A stretch of 64,000 nt of DNA from NCBI GenBank assembly GCA_049324835.1, contig JBMOMT010000060.1, forward strand, positions 62,001 to 126,000. The letters run 5' to 3'. Made by a program: the position numbers and the translations under genes. Source of the stretch: JBMOMT01 sp049324835. GTDB lineage: Bacteria; Chloroflexota; Anaerolineae; CAYNKW01. Below are positions 41,985-49,659 of the stretch, one piece after another. Numbering within the stretch: position 1 is the first letter of the stretch; each line of letters opens with the position of its first letter. The notes below the pieces were generated by a model. The model was not told where the DNA came from and made no database searches. It worked only from the letters and a program-made list of their open reading frames with translations.

Positions 41985-43169
41985 TCAAGAGCCTGACGGA
42001 GCAGTCGCTCGCGCCAGAGGGAGACGAAACTGAAAGGTGGTGCCGCGACCGGGCGCGCTCTGCACGTCGATGCGCGCGCCGTGTTGTTCCAGAATGGCGC
42101 GCACCACGGTGAGCCCCAGACCTGTGCCGGGTGTGTCGCTCACGCTTTCGCTGCGAAACAGCGGATCAAAGATGTGAGGCAGGTCTTCGGGCGCGATGCC
42201 CAGACCCTGATCGCTCACCTCTACCAACACACTGTCATCTTGGGGCGCAAGACGCACGGCGGCCTCGCCGCCGCCGGGGGAGTATTTGACGGCGTTATCC
42301 AACAGGTTGAGGAAAACCTGCTGCAATCGATCCCGATCACCCTCCACGCGGGGCAGGTCCGGAGGCGCGTGGAGCGCAAGCCGCACGCCCCGCGCCTCGG
42401 CGGTCTGGAACAGGGCCGAGATGGCCTCCTCGGCCACGGCCGGCAAATTGACCGGGCGACGTTGCAGGGGCGTCAGCTCTAGCCGCGAAAGGGTGAGCAG
42501 GTCTTCGACCAGGCGGGCCAGTCGATGCGCCTCGCTGGCGATAAAGGCCCGCGAGCGGCGCCACAGCGACTCGTCTTGGGCCGGATCACAACTTTCGAGA
42601 ATGTCGGCGTGACCCAGGATGGCGGTGAGGGGGGTGCGCAGTTCGTGCGCCAGGGCGCTGATGAGGCGGCGGTACGATTCGGCGCTGCCAGCTTCTTGGG
42701 TAAAGGCCGGCAGCAGCAGCAACATCACACCGAGCCGCTCTGTCTTTGACAGGGGCCAGGCCGTGGCTCGCAGGTGACGGTCGGGAGTGTGGGGCGGGGC
42801 AAAGGCGATCGTCTCCGCGTCGCGGGTGTCCAACACCCGCGCCGCCAGTGAGGCCAGGGCCAGGGGCAATTGCGCGGACCGATCGTCCAGGGCCAGGGTG
42901 CGGGCCGCGGCGGTGTTCCAGGCCACGGCCCGATTCTTGGCGTCGGTGATCAACGCCGCGCCGGGAAAACCATCGAGCAGCGAGGCCAGCCAGGGCACGT
43001 CGCGCACGCCGGGTGAGGGCGGGTGTAAGAGTGGCTGGCGCTGGCTGCGGCGCGTCAGCCATAACGCCAGCAGTGTTGCCCCACCGGTCAGGGCCAGTAG
43101 CGCCAGAATGGCCAGGCTCAGCGGCAGGTCTACCAGGACCTCAGGTGGGGGGGTAGATGGTGGATTCAC
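41985..43169 (-). CDS. Sensor histidine kinase, PhoR-like
   Basis: 394 residues. One membrane span (about 15-38), a PAS-like segment (about 58-155, FPGAALITDAKNRAVAWN), the HisKA H-box ALAHELRTPLTAI with H175, then the HATPase domain with N-box NLLDNAVKYS, DQGLGIAPEDLP (G1) and GTGLGLTV (G2). With a single span and no periplasmic domain it probably senses internally or through the membrane. It overlaps the response regulator by ATGA at 43166-43169, so the pair is co-translated. Confidence 0.93.
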   Translation of the reverse strand: MNPPSTPPPEVLVDLPLSLAILALLALTGGATLLALWLTRRSQRQPLLHPPSPGVRDVPWLASLLDGFPGAALITDAKNRAVAWNTAAARTLALDDRSAQLPLALASLAARVLDTRDAETIAFAPPHTPDRHLRATAWPLSKTERLGVMLLLLPAFTQEAGSAESYRRLISALAHELRTPLTAILGHADILESCDPAQDESLWRRSRAFIASEAHRLARLVEDLLTLSRLELTPLQRRPVNLPAVAEEAISALFQTAEARGVRLALHAPPDLPRVEGDRDRLQQVFLNLLDNAVKYSPGGGEAAVRLAPQDDSVLVEVSDQGLGIAPEDLPHIFDPLFRSESVSDTPGTGLGLTVVRAILEQHGARIDVQSAPGRGTTFQFRLPLARATAPSGS

Positions 43170-43867
43170 AGGTCATCCTCGGTGGCAAATTTGTAACCTA
43201 CGCCGCGCGCCGTGAGCAGGTAGCAGGGGTTGGCCGGGTCGGGCTCGATTTTGCGGCGCAGGCGCTGGATGTGCACATCGACCGTGCGCGATTCGCCCAC
43301 GTAATCGTAGCCCCACACCCGCTCCAGCAGCATCTCGCGGCCAAAGACACGTCCACGCTCCCAGGCCAGCGTCGCCAGCAAGTCGAATTCTTTGGGCGCC
43401 AGTTCTATCTCTTGCCCGGCAACGGTCACGCTGCGGGCGGCGCGGTCGATGATCAGTTGGCCGATCTGCAACACGTCACGCGGCGGCGGTGCCCCGGAGC
43501 GCTGGGCCAGGCGCAGCACGGCCCGCACCCGGGCAACGAGTTCGCGGGCGTTGAAAGGCTTGGTGATGTAATCGTCGGCGCCCATCTCCAGGCCAACGAT
43601 CTTGTCCACGTCGTCCGAGCGAGCGGTGAGCATGATGATCGGGACGTAGACCCTGGCAGACCGCACCCGGCGGCAGACCTCCAGGCCATCGATGCCTGGC
43701 AGCATCAGGTCTAGCAGGATCAGATCCGGCGGTTTGGCCTCGACCTGGGCCAGCGCCGCCAGGCCATCGTGAGCCAATCGAACACCAAAACCGGCCTGCT
43801 CCAGAGCCGTTTGCACAAAGGCTGCAATTGCTTTTTCGTCTTCTACCACCAGGATTTGCTCCGTCAT
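43166..43867 (-). CDS. OmpR/PhoB-family response regulator
   Basis: 233 residues. The receiver domain has the acidic pocket VVEDE (9-11), phospho-acceptor D53 in LILLDLMLPG, T81 in MLTAR and K103 in DDYITKPF. The C-terminal winged helix ends with SRTVDVHIQRLRRKIE and GVGYKF, typical of PhoB-like DNA binders. Only three or four bases separate the expected transcription start from the ATG, so the message is essentially leaderless. Targets unknown. Phosphate genes are not nearby. Confidence 0.95.
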   Translation of the reverse strand: MTEQILVVEDEKAIAAFVQTALEQAGFGVRLAHDGLAALAQVEAKPPDLILLDLMLPGIDGLEVCRRVRSARVYVPIIMLTARSDDVDKIVGLEMGADDYITKPFNARELVARVRAVLRLAQRSGAPPPRDVLQIGQLIIDRAARSVTVAGQEIELAPKEFDLLATLAWERGRVFGREMLLERVWGYDYVGESRTVDVHIQRLRRKIEPDPANPCYLLTARGVGYKFATEDDL

Positions 43868-43876
43868 AATGGAATC

Positions 43877-43905
43877 ATTCTAGCATATCTCAAGGGGTGT
43901 GTCAA
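43877..43905 (-). promoter_or_regulatory. Promoter of the two-component pair, leaderless start
   Basis: Minus strand TTGACA (43905-43900), 17 bp, TAGAAT (43882-43877). The expected start near 43870 is next to the ATG at 43867, and no ribosome-binding site exists. Confidence 0.7.
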
Positions 43906-43958
43906 TGGCCGTGACAATGGCACAGGGCTTTCCCAACCCGGACAAGCCAGAACCAATC

Positions 43959-44031
43959 AGGGAAATCTCACCACCAAGACACCCAAAACAAAAGAGCTTC
44001 GTGCCTTTGCGCCTTTGTGGTAAATTTCTTG
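43959..44031. repeat. Imperfect inverted repeat, GAAATYTCACCACCAAGAC type
   Basis: GAAATCTCACCACCAAGACACC on the left is an imperfect inverse of GCCTTTGTGGTAAATTTC on the right, with the inner run GTGCCTTTGCGCCTTTGTGG. No open frame. It is the first of two hairpin elements in the 450-bp gap before rplS. Confidence 0.5.
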
Positions 44032-44077
44032 CCCAGCGCGCAAGAATTCCACCAGTAAGATACTAAAGTAGCAGGAT

Positions 44078-44158
44078 TCACCGCAGAGACCGCCGAGAGC
44101 GCGGAGTTTTGGACGTTTTTCTAACTTTTCTCAGCGTTCTCCGCGCACTCTGCGGTGA
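44078..44158. repeat. Inverted repeat of the TCACCGCAGAG family
   Basis: TCACCGCAGAG (44078-44088) and CTCTGCGGTGA (44148-44158) are perfect 11-bp inverted arms. The inner GAGAGCGCGGAG and CTCCGCGCACTC extend the stem around a T-rich loop. Together with 43959-44031 and the rplS promoter it accounts for the gap 43868-44307. Confidence 0.8.
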
Positions 44159-44213
44159 GAAAAGGGACCTTGGTCGACTTTGGGAAAGCCCTACAATGGC
44201 AAGGCCGGGCAAT

Positions 44214-44242
44214 TTGCCTCATTGTTCATTTCGTGCTATAAT
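44214..44242 (+). promoter_or_regulatory. rplS promoter
   Basis: TTGCCT (44214-44219), 17 bp, TATAAT (44237-44242). A GCGGCCA/TGGCCGC hairpin (44251-44281) follows in the ~70-nt leader and could be an autoregulatory site for L19. Confidence 0.7.
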
Positions 44243-44319
44243 CTTTCGCCGCGGCCATGCCCGCTTTGATGGTGTGGCCGCCTGAGTTTGAAACTCTCTG
44301 GTAGGGGATGGAGAAGGTC

Positions 44320-44670
44320 ATGTCTACTTTGATGCAGTCAGTCCAACATGTGGAGCCCAACCCTCAAGTTCCACCGATGGAGCCGGGTGACACGGTGCGC
44401 GTTCACCTGAGGATCGTCGAGGGTGATCGAGAGCGGGTGCAGGCTTTTCAGGGCACGGTTCTGCGAACGAAAAAGGGTGGCATCAATGCCAGCTTTACCG
44501 TGCGGCGTGTTGCCTCTCATGGCATTGGCGTGGAACGAACGTTTTTGCTTCACTCGCCGCGCATCGAAAAGGTGGAGGTGCTGCGCCGGGCCCATGTCCG
44601 CCGGGCCAGGCTGTACTACCTGCGCGACCGGCGGGGCAAAGCGGCCCGGTTGCGCGAGAAACGCTACTGA
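44320..44670 (+). CDS. rplS: 50S ribosomal protein L19
   Basis: 116 residues from ATG 44320. GGAGAAGG ends 2-3 nt before it, and the in-frame ATG at 44308 would include that site. Characteristic L19 segments: PGDTVRVHLRIVEGDRERVQ, FQGTVLRTKKGGINASFTVR, GIGVERTFLLHSPRIEKVEV and the basic tail ARLYYLRDRRGKAARLREK. It sits at the interface of 30S and 50S subunits. The usual partners rpsP, rimM and trmD are absent here, so the gene is transcribed alone from its own promoter, with a terminator before rnhB. Confidence 0.97.
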   Translation: MSTLMQSVQHVEPNPQVPPMEPGDTVRVHLRIVEGDRERVQAFQGTVLRTKKGGINASFTVRRVASHGIGVERTFLLHSPRIEKVEVLRRAHVRRARLYYLRDRRGKAARLREKRY

Positions 44671-44692
44671 GCCGTTGCACACCAGGTCAGAG

Positions 44693-44719
44693 GGCGTAGG
44701 TTTTTACCTACGCCTTTTT
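44693..44719 (+). terminator. rplS intrinsic terminator
   Basis: GGCGTAGGT (44693-44701) and ACCTACGCC (44706-44714) form a 9-bp stem with a T4 loop followed by five T residues. It stands 20 bp before the start of the RNase HII gene and could act as partial attenuator for it. Confidence 0.85.
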
Positions 44720-44738
44720 CCTTGGAAAGGCCGGTTTC

Positions 44739-46238
44739 ATGGGCCAACAGCCGGATCTGATAGAGGAACAGCGCCTGCAGGCCCTCGGTTACAGGTATAT
44801 CGCTGGCCTGGATGAGGCCGGACGCGGAACCTGGGCCGGGCCGGTGGTGGCAGCAGCAGTGCTGTTGCCGTTGAACCGATCCGACCTGGCGCCAGCTCTG
44901 GAGGGGGTGCGCGATTCCAAACAGTGTACTGCCCGCCAGCGTGATGCCTTGTACGAGCGCATCGCTGAGGTTGCTTTGGCGGTGGGGGTGGGCAGTTGTT
45001 CGTCGGAGCGCATCGACCAGATCGGCATCGTGTCGGCCACCCGTGAAGCGATGGCTCAGGCCGTCGCTGGTCTGAGCGTCAGCCCTGAAGCGTTGTTGAT
45101 CGATGCCCTGTCGTTGCCGGATCTGGCGCTGCCACAATTGGCCCTGCCCAAAGGAGACGCCCGCTCACTCTCTATTGCCGCCGCCTCGATTGTGGCCAAG
45201 GTGACCCGCGACCGGATGATGGTTGAGCTCGACGCCCGGTACAACGGTTATGGTTTTGCCCGCCACAAGGGTTACGGCACGGCCTATCATCGGCAGGCCC
45301 TGGCCTGTTATGGGCCCTCTGCCGCACATCGGTTGTCGTTTGCGCCGTTGCGTAAACTCTGCGGCCAGACCGATGACCCGATCCGGGTGCTGACCTACAA
45401 CATTCACCACTGGCATGGCGCCGACGATCGTCTCGATGCCGCTCGCGTGACCCGGACTATTTCCCAGAGCCGGGCCGACATCGTCGGCCTCAACGAGGTG
45501 TTTCATCCCCTGACTGCGGCGGGCGTCATCCAGGATCTTTTGTCCAGGATGGCAGCCCAACTGGGCATGGCCTACGCCTTTGGCCCCACCAATCCCTATT
45601 CCGACTGGGGTTACGTGGCCGGGCCTTATGGTAATGCGCTGCTGAGCCGTTATCCGATGCGCGGTGCCGCGACCTTGTTTTTGCCCGCCACAGAGGGCCA
45701 CTATCGTCGCGCGGTGCTCAGGACAGAGCTGGACGTGGGAGGGGAAACGTGGACGGTGTACGTCACGCACCTGAACCATCTCTCCGAGACGGTGCGCGAT
45801 AGAGAAACGGCGGCGCTGCTCCAGATGGTGGGTCAGCACGGCGATGGGCCGCACCTCTTGGTGGGCGATTTTAACTCCCTGGCCCCGGCGGATTTTTGTC
45901 GTTGCCCGCACGATCTGACGCGACGAGAGGCCGAATTTCTTGGATGCGAGGCCTCTCGTGACCAGAGAGACCTCTTGCCTCTGCGGGTGGTGCCGCGCCT
46001 GTTGCAGATGGGCTACACCGATGCCTGGATTGCGGCTGGCAGTGCGTCGCGGGGCGAAACCTGGCCCACTCCCTCGCCACAGGTGCGCATCGATTATTTG
46101 TTCGTGCCGCCCGTGTTGAGAGATCGGTTGCTGACCTGCTGTGTGGCAGACAGTCCGGTGGCGCGCATGGCCTCGGATCATCTGCCCGTTCTGGCTGAGT
46201 TCAGCCCGAAAAGTTTTGACCCGTCTGGCAAGATATGA
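44739..46238 (+). CDS. rnhB: RNase HII fused to an endonuclease/exonuclease/phosphatase (EEP) domain
   Basis: 499 residues in one uninterrupted frame. Residues 1-205 are a complete RNase HII with catalytic D25/E26 (GLDEAGRG), D122 (LLIDAL) and D140 (PKGDARS), plus AAASIVAKVTRDR and FARHKGYGT, and would remove ribonucleotides from DNA-RNA hybrids. Residues about 215-490 are an EEP (DNase I-like) domain: VLTYNIHHWHG, DIVGLNEVF, VYVTHLNHL, LLVGDFNSL and a final ASDHLPVLAE. EEP proteins cleave phosphodiesters in nucleic acids or lipids. The fusion is unusual because RNase HII is normally about 200 residues. Confidence 0.9.
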   Translation: MGQQPDLIEEQRLQALGYRYIAGLDEAGRGTWAGPVVAAAVLLPLNRSDLAPALEGVRDSKQCTARQRDALYERIAEVALAVGVGSCSSERIDQIGIVSATREAMAQAVAGLSVSPEALLIDALSLPDLALPQLALPKGDARSLSIAAASIVAKVTRDRMMVELDARYNGYGFARHKGYGTAYHRQALACYGPSAAHRLSFAPLRKLCGQTDDPIRVLTYNIHHWHGADDRLDAARVTRTISQSRADIVGLNEVFHPLTAAGVIQDLLSRMAAQLGMAYAFGPTNPYSDWGYVAGPYGNALLSRYPMRGAATLFLPATEGHYRRAVLRTELDVGGETWTVYVTHLNHLSETVRDRETAALLQMVGQHGDGPHLLVGDFNSLAPADFCRCPHDLTRREAEFLGCEASRDQRDLLPLRVVPRLLQMGYTDAWIAAGSASRGETWPTPSPQVRIDYLFVPPVLRDRLLTCCVADSPVARMASDHLPVLAEFSPKSFDPSGKI

Positions 46239-46244
46239 TATAAT
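46216..46244 (+). promoter_or_regulatory. Promoter overlapping the end of the RNase HII-EEP gene
   Basis: TTGACC (46216-46221), 17 bp, extended -10 TGATATAAT (hexamer 46239-46244). It overlaps the stop codon region and should drive the small membrane protein and YtxH-like genes. Confidence 0.75.
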
Positions 46245-46291
46245 CGTCTACGCTCGTCGGTTGCAGCCGTGGTGTGTGGAAGGGATGGGGC

Positions 46292-46759
46292 ATGCAGGAA
46301 AAGAACCGGTTTTCCGAAAAAGAGCCAGCGATAGATTCGGAGCTCGATAACGAGTCATCGCGCGGCCCGTGGGCCAGAGTTGCGGTAGCGGTTGTCGCCG
46401 TGGTGATCGTGGCGGCGTTGGTATTTGGTGGTTATCAACTTTTCGCCCACCCCACCTGGGCGCAGGTGCTGCGCGACATTTTTATCATCCTCATGGCTGT
46501 CGAGTCTTTGGCCATAGGCGTTTTGCTCCTGGTGCTCATCCTCCAGATCGTCAAACTCACCCAATTGTTACGCGAAGAGGTGCTGCCCATCCTCAATTCG
46601 ACCAACGAGACAGTGGACACGGTCAAACAGACCACCGCTTTCGTGAGTGAGGTGGTTGTGACGCCGCTCGTCAAAGCTGCCAGCACCGTTTCGGCGGTGC
46701 AGGGCGGTCTCAAGGCCATCTTTAGGCGGCCCGGCTCACGCCGCGGCAGGCATGGGTAG
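46292..46759 (+). CDS. Small membrane protein of unknown function
   Basis: 155 residues from ATG 46292. GTG 46274 is also in frame, but the GGAAGGGATGGGG run fits the ATG better. Two membrane spans (about 31-54 VAVAVVAVVIVAALVFGGYQ and about 66-88 IFIILMAVESLAIGVLLLVL) are followed by a helix LLREEVLPILNSTNETVDTVKQT resembling the DUF948/YtxG-type coiled region. The C-terminus is very basic (RRPGSRRGRHG). It is probably cotranscribed with the YtxH-like gene 52 bp downstream, a pairing seen in general-stress operons (ytxG-ytxH-like). Confidence 0.75.
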   Translation: MQEKNRFSEKEPAIDSELDNESSRGPWARVAVAVVAVVIVAALVFGGYQLFAHPTWAQVLRDIFIILMAVESLAIGVLLLVLILQIVKLTQLLREEVLPILNSTNETVDTVKQTTAFVSEVVVTPLVKAASTVSAVQGGLKAIFRRPGSRRGRHG

Positions 46760-46811
46760 CCTGACGAGCCAACAGATTCGATCGGTTGTGATTCAAGAAA
46801 GGAGACCAGGC

Positions 46812-47165
46812 ATGGCAGGGAACAACGAAGGTGGGGCATTTGTGGCAGGATTCATCATTGGTGGATTGGTCGGTGCGGCGGTGGCGCTGGTGTTGGCGCC
46901 GCAATCGGGCGAGGAGTTGCGCTCCCAGATTCGTGAGCAGAGCATCGAACTCAAAAGCCGCGCCGAAGATCTGGGCCAGCAGGCGCGGGAGCGAGCTGAC
47001 GCCATTGTCGCCGAGGCCAAAGCACGCGCCGAAGCCATCATCGCCGACGCCCGGGCCCGGGCCGAGGACGTGATGGCCGAAGGACGTCAGGCTGCCGCCA
47101 AGGCCAAGGAAGAGTTATTGGCCAGAACGGCCAAATCGCCCGCAGAGCCGGCCTCTGAGGCCTGA
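46812..47165 (+). CDS. YtxH-domain protein
   Basis: 117 residues from ATG 46812 (AAAGGAG, 9 nt). The N-terminal FVAGFIIGGLVGAAVALVLAPQSGEELR is the YtxH hallmark: a glycine-rich single membrane helix followed by APxSGxExR. The rest is a long amphipathic Ala/Glu/Arg helix (ARERADAIVAEAKARAEAII) of coiled-coil type, similar to the stalk of ATP-synthase subunit b. YtxH-type proteins are small envelope stress proteins without known enzyme activity. Confidence 0.85.
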   Translation: MAGNNEGGAFVAGFIIGGLVGAAVALVLAPQSGEELRSQIREQSIELKSRAEDLGQQARERADAIVAEAKARAEAIIADARARAEDVMAEGRQAAAKAKEELLARTAKSPAEPASEA

Positions 47166-47220
47166 TGCGGTCACGGCATTTGCCGGTGCGGGCGTTTGTG
47201 GGTGAAGCAGTTTTGAAGGC

Positions 47221-47263
47221 CACACAAGCAGGGCAGGGATACACTCTCTGCCCTGCTTGTGTG
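47221..47263 (+). terminator. 16-bp perfect hairpin between the YtxH-like and cupin genes
   Basis: CACACAAGCAGGGCAG (47221-47236) pairs perfectly with 47248-47263 over an 11-nt loop. No T-tract follows. It ends just before the cupin ribosome site and may act as an mRNA end-protecting or weak terminating hairpin. Confidence 0.55.
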
Positions 47264-47288
47264 TCGCATAGAGCAGGGAGGAATGTCC

Positions 47289-47609
47289 ATGCCCTTTTTT
47301 TCAGTCGAAGACTTGCCGGCCACCGAGATGCTGGAGGGGGTTTTCCGTCGGGCTGTTTACCTGAACGGTGTGATGCTGACCTTTTTCGAGTTTGAGCCGG
47401 GGTGCAAGGTTCCACAGCACAGCCACCCGCACGAGCAGATCAGCTATGTGCTGGAAGGGGAGATGGTCTTTACCCTGGACGGTGAGACGCGCGCCCTGCG
47501 GGCCGGCCAGGGAGCCACTATCCCGGCCAACGTGCCTCATGGCGCCACCTTTGCCGGGCCGGCGCGGGTGCTCGATGCCTGGCACCCTGTGCGTGAGGAC
47601 TATAAATGA
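47289..47609 (+). CDS. Small single-domain cupin
   Basis: 106 residues from ATG 47289 (GGGAGGA, 6 nt; ATG 47283 abuts that site). The cupin motif 1 is PGCKVPQHSHPHEQISYVLEGE (metal-binding His, His, Glu-equivalent Gln) and motif 2 is IPANVPHGATF with the last His. Substitution of Glu by Gln (HEQ) may weaken metal binding. Such proteins act on small metabolites or sense them, and the reaction is not predictable. The gene is single on the plus strand, convergent to the zinc-ribbon gene. Confidence 0.85.
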   Translation: MPFFSVEDLPATEMLEGVFRRAVYLNGVMLTFFEFEPGCKVPQHSHPHEQISYVLEGEMVFTLDGETRALRAGQGATIPANVPHGATFAGPARVLDAWHPVREDYK

Positions 47610-47621
47610 GGCGGGGCGGCG

Positions 47622-47822
47622 CTATGTTCGGACGGGCTTGCCAATGACGGCGCCGCTTTCGATGAGGCGGATCAGGTTTTTTGCGCCGCAGGCCGGACAG
47701 CGCACCACGTACTCTGGCGGACGGTTGCCCTGGATATAGGCAGACTGATAAGGCTTCAGGTCATCAGAGTCTGGGGCAAAGCAGTGCTCACAGGCGTGAC
47801 ATACAGTGTGAAACTCGGACAC
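47622..47822 (-). CDS. Small zinc-ribbon protein
   Basis: 66 residues from GTG 47822 with GGAGG 6 nt upstream. Two CxxC pairs (CHAC about 8-11, and CPAC about 43-46) plus another Cys (CEHC) suggest one zinc ribbon. The intervening NRPPEYVVRCPACGAKNLIRL resembles zinc-ribbon ends of nucleic-acid-binding proteins. Function unknown. It is the last gene of the thioesterase-ATPase-membrane protein series, 16 bp after the previous gene. Confidence 0.6.
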   Translation of the reverse strand: MSEFHTVCHACEHCFAPDSDDLKPYQSAYIQGNRPPEYVVRCPACGAKNLIRLIESGAVIGKPVRT

Positions 47823-47838
47823 GTCCGTCCTCCGATAC

Positions 47839-48483
47839 TCAAAAGGCCCGCCAGCAGGCGCTGACCACCGCCAGCGCAAAGCCCAACGGCATCAGCCACA
47901 CCCCCCAGCCCCATGCCAGCGGCTGGTTGTAGACGCGCTCGATCGCCGGCTGAACGGTGAAAAACTGCCACAACAACACGCCGGTGCCCGTTCCGGCGCT
48001 CAAGACGAACAACGAGACAGCGGCCCAACGAGCTAGTCGCCTGGCCCAGAGCAACGCAGCAGCGACGCCCAAAAAGCCGACGCCTGCCAGAGCGGCCTGT
48101 CGTCCCCATTCGGCGCGTAGAGTGGCATCGGCAAAGCGCACGATAAAATCGACCGGCGGGGCGACGATCAGGGCCAGCCAGAGGGCCAGCGCCGCCAGCG
48201 CCGTCCAGGCCCAGGCTGGCAGGTGGCGTTGCCAGTTGCCCAAAACCAGCGCCAGGCACAGGGCCGCTGCCGGCGCGGCCAAGTAGAACAGTTCACGGAT
48301 CACCGGCATCGAACCGGCGCGCACCTCTGGCAGAAATTTGACGTACTCGGCCAGATCGAAGCCGGCTATGACCAGGGCCGCTGCAGCGTGATCCACCCAC
48401 GGTCCCCAGTAACCCACGATAGCCAGCATCAGGCCGATCAATACTCCCAGAAACGCCATCCACTGTCTGAGAGGTGGCTGCAT
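47839..48483 (-). CDS. Multi-pass membrane protein of unknown function
   Basis: 214 residues, five or six hydrophobic spans (for example WMAFLGVLIGLMLAIVGYWG and WGVWLMPLGFALAVVSACW). No recognised motif and no catalytic residues stand out. ATG 48483 has GGAGG about 10 nt upstream. It lies 14 bp after the BchI-like ATPase gene and is probably cotranscribed with it. Confidence 0.75.
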   Translation of the reverse strand: MQPPLRQWMAFLGVLIGLMLAIVGYWGPWVDHAAAALVIAGFDLAEYVKFLPEVRAGSMPVIRELFYLAAPAAALCLALVLGNWQRHLPAWAWTALAALALWLALIVAPPVDFIVRFADATLRAEWGRQAALAGVGFLGVAAALLWARRLARWAAVSLFVLSAGTGTGVLLWQFFTVQPAIERVYNQPLAWGWGVWLMPLGFALAVVSACWRAF

Positions 48484-48497
48484 GGCCGGTATGCCTC

Positions 48498-49637
48498 CTA
48501 ACTCTTGCCACTCTGGAGCATCGCCCGGATGTGTTTTTCTTCCTCTGCCTGTTGCTCCAAATAGTGCGTCATGAACTGGCTGCCGCGCTGGCGAAGCGCC
48601 ATCGGCGCCACGGCGCGCACATCGGCCACACCGGCGCGGCTGCGGCCGTCGGCGGCGGCGTGGGCGCGGGCGGCTTCCAGCGTCACGAACTCGGCGCGGT
48701 TGGAATCGATCTCGAGCTCTTGCACCAGGCGTAATGCCAGCCGCTCTGCCGTGCGGGTGAGCGTGACTTGGGACAGGCGAGCTTTGGCGCTGGCGATCTC
48801 TTGGCCAAAACGCAGGGTATCCGCGGCGTAGATGGCCACCAACTGATGAGGGTCATCGGCAAAGGCGCGCATACGACGGTAGACCTCCTGCCGCCCGGCG
48901 GTGGTCTTGAGACCGGAGACCATCACTCGCAGCCCTAACCGATCCATGATCTGCGGGCGCAGGCGGCCTTCCTCCGGGTTCATAGAGCCGATCAACACGA
49001 AACGGGCGTTGTAGGTGGCGCTCAGCGGGCCGCGGCGCACGGTGTAGTGTCCCTGGGCAGAAGCATCCAGGATGGCATTGACGACGTGATCCTCCAGCAG
49101 ATTGATCTCGTCCACGTAGAGCAGGTTGTCATTGGCCCGCGAGAGGATACCACGCTCCAGCAAGACACGGTTCTGTTCGATGGCCACACGCTCGTTGATG
49201 CCCCCCACCACATCTTCCAGCCGGGCGTGCAGGGGTAGCTCTACCAGACGCATGCGGTCGAGGGCGGTGAGCGGTTCGCCGCGGGCCATCTTGGCGGCGC
49301 AATCGGGGCAGATGGCGTCTGGGCCGCGGGCCTGAGCGGCCTTTTCGGTGCAGCCATAGGGGCAGGTGCTGCGCCGCACGGGCGGCATCAGGTCTACCAG
49401 ACCGCGCACGGCGGTAGTTTTGGCCGTGCCGCGTGGGCCGATGAGTAGCACCCCCCCCACGCGTGGATTGATGACTGCCAGCAACAGCGCGGTTCTCATT
49501 TCACGCTGCCCCACGATGGCCAGAAAGGGGAAATAGGTGATGTCCAGCGCCAGACCACGCTCTATTTTAGAGGGAGCGCTCAGCACCGCCTGGGCGGAGC
49601 TTTTTTCCAAAATATCGAGCAGCATCGATCGTGTCAT
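48498..49637 (-). CDS. Magnesium-chelatase subunit I-like AAA+ ATPase (BchI/MoxR clade)
   Basis: 379 residues. Walker A is LLIGPRGTAKTTAVRGL, Walker B is NLLYVDEINLLEDHVVN, and sensor 1 is FVLIGSMNPEEGRLRPQIMDR, all typical for BchI. Between them sits a four-cysteine insert (CPYGC and CPDC about 85-115) that should bind zinc. The C-terminal helical lid has SRAGVADVRAVAPMALRQRG. BchI-type ATPases drive metal insertion into tetrapyrroles together with D and H subunits, neither of which is present. Similar stand-alone copies act as MoxR-like remodelers. Function here is uncertain. Confidence 0.88.
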   Translation of the reverse strand: MTRSMLLDILEKSSAQAVLSAPSKIERGLALDITYFPFLAIVGQREMRTALLLAVINPRVGGVLLIGPRGTAKTTAVRGLVDLMPPVRRSTCPYGCTEKAAQARGPDAICPDCAAKMARGEPLTALDRMRLVELPLHARLEDVVGGINERVAIEQNRVLLERGILSRANDNLLYVDEINLLEDHVVNAILDASAQGHYTVRRGPLSATYNARFVLIGSMNPEEGRLRPQIMDRLGLRVMVSGLKTTAGRQEVYRRMRAFADDPHQLVAIYAADTLRFGQEIASAKARLSQVTLTRTAERLALRLVQELEIDSNRAEFVTLEAARAHAAADGRSRAGVADVRAVAPMALRQRGSQFMTHYLEQQAEEEKHIRAMLQSGKS

Positions 49638-49659
49638 CTTGGCCTCGATCCAGAGCGTT

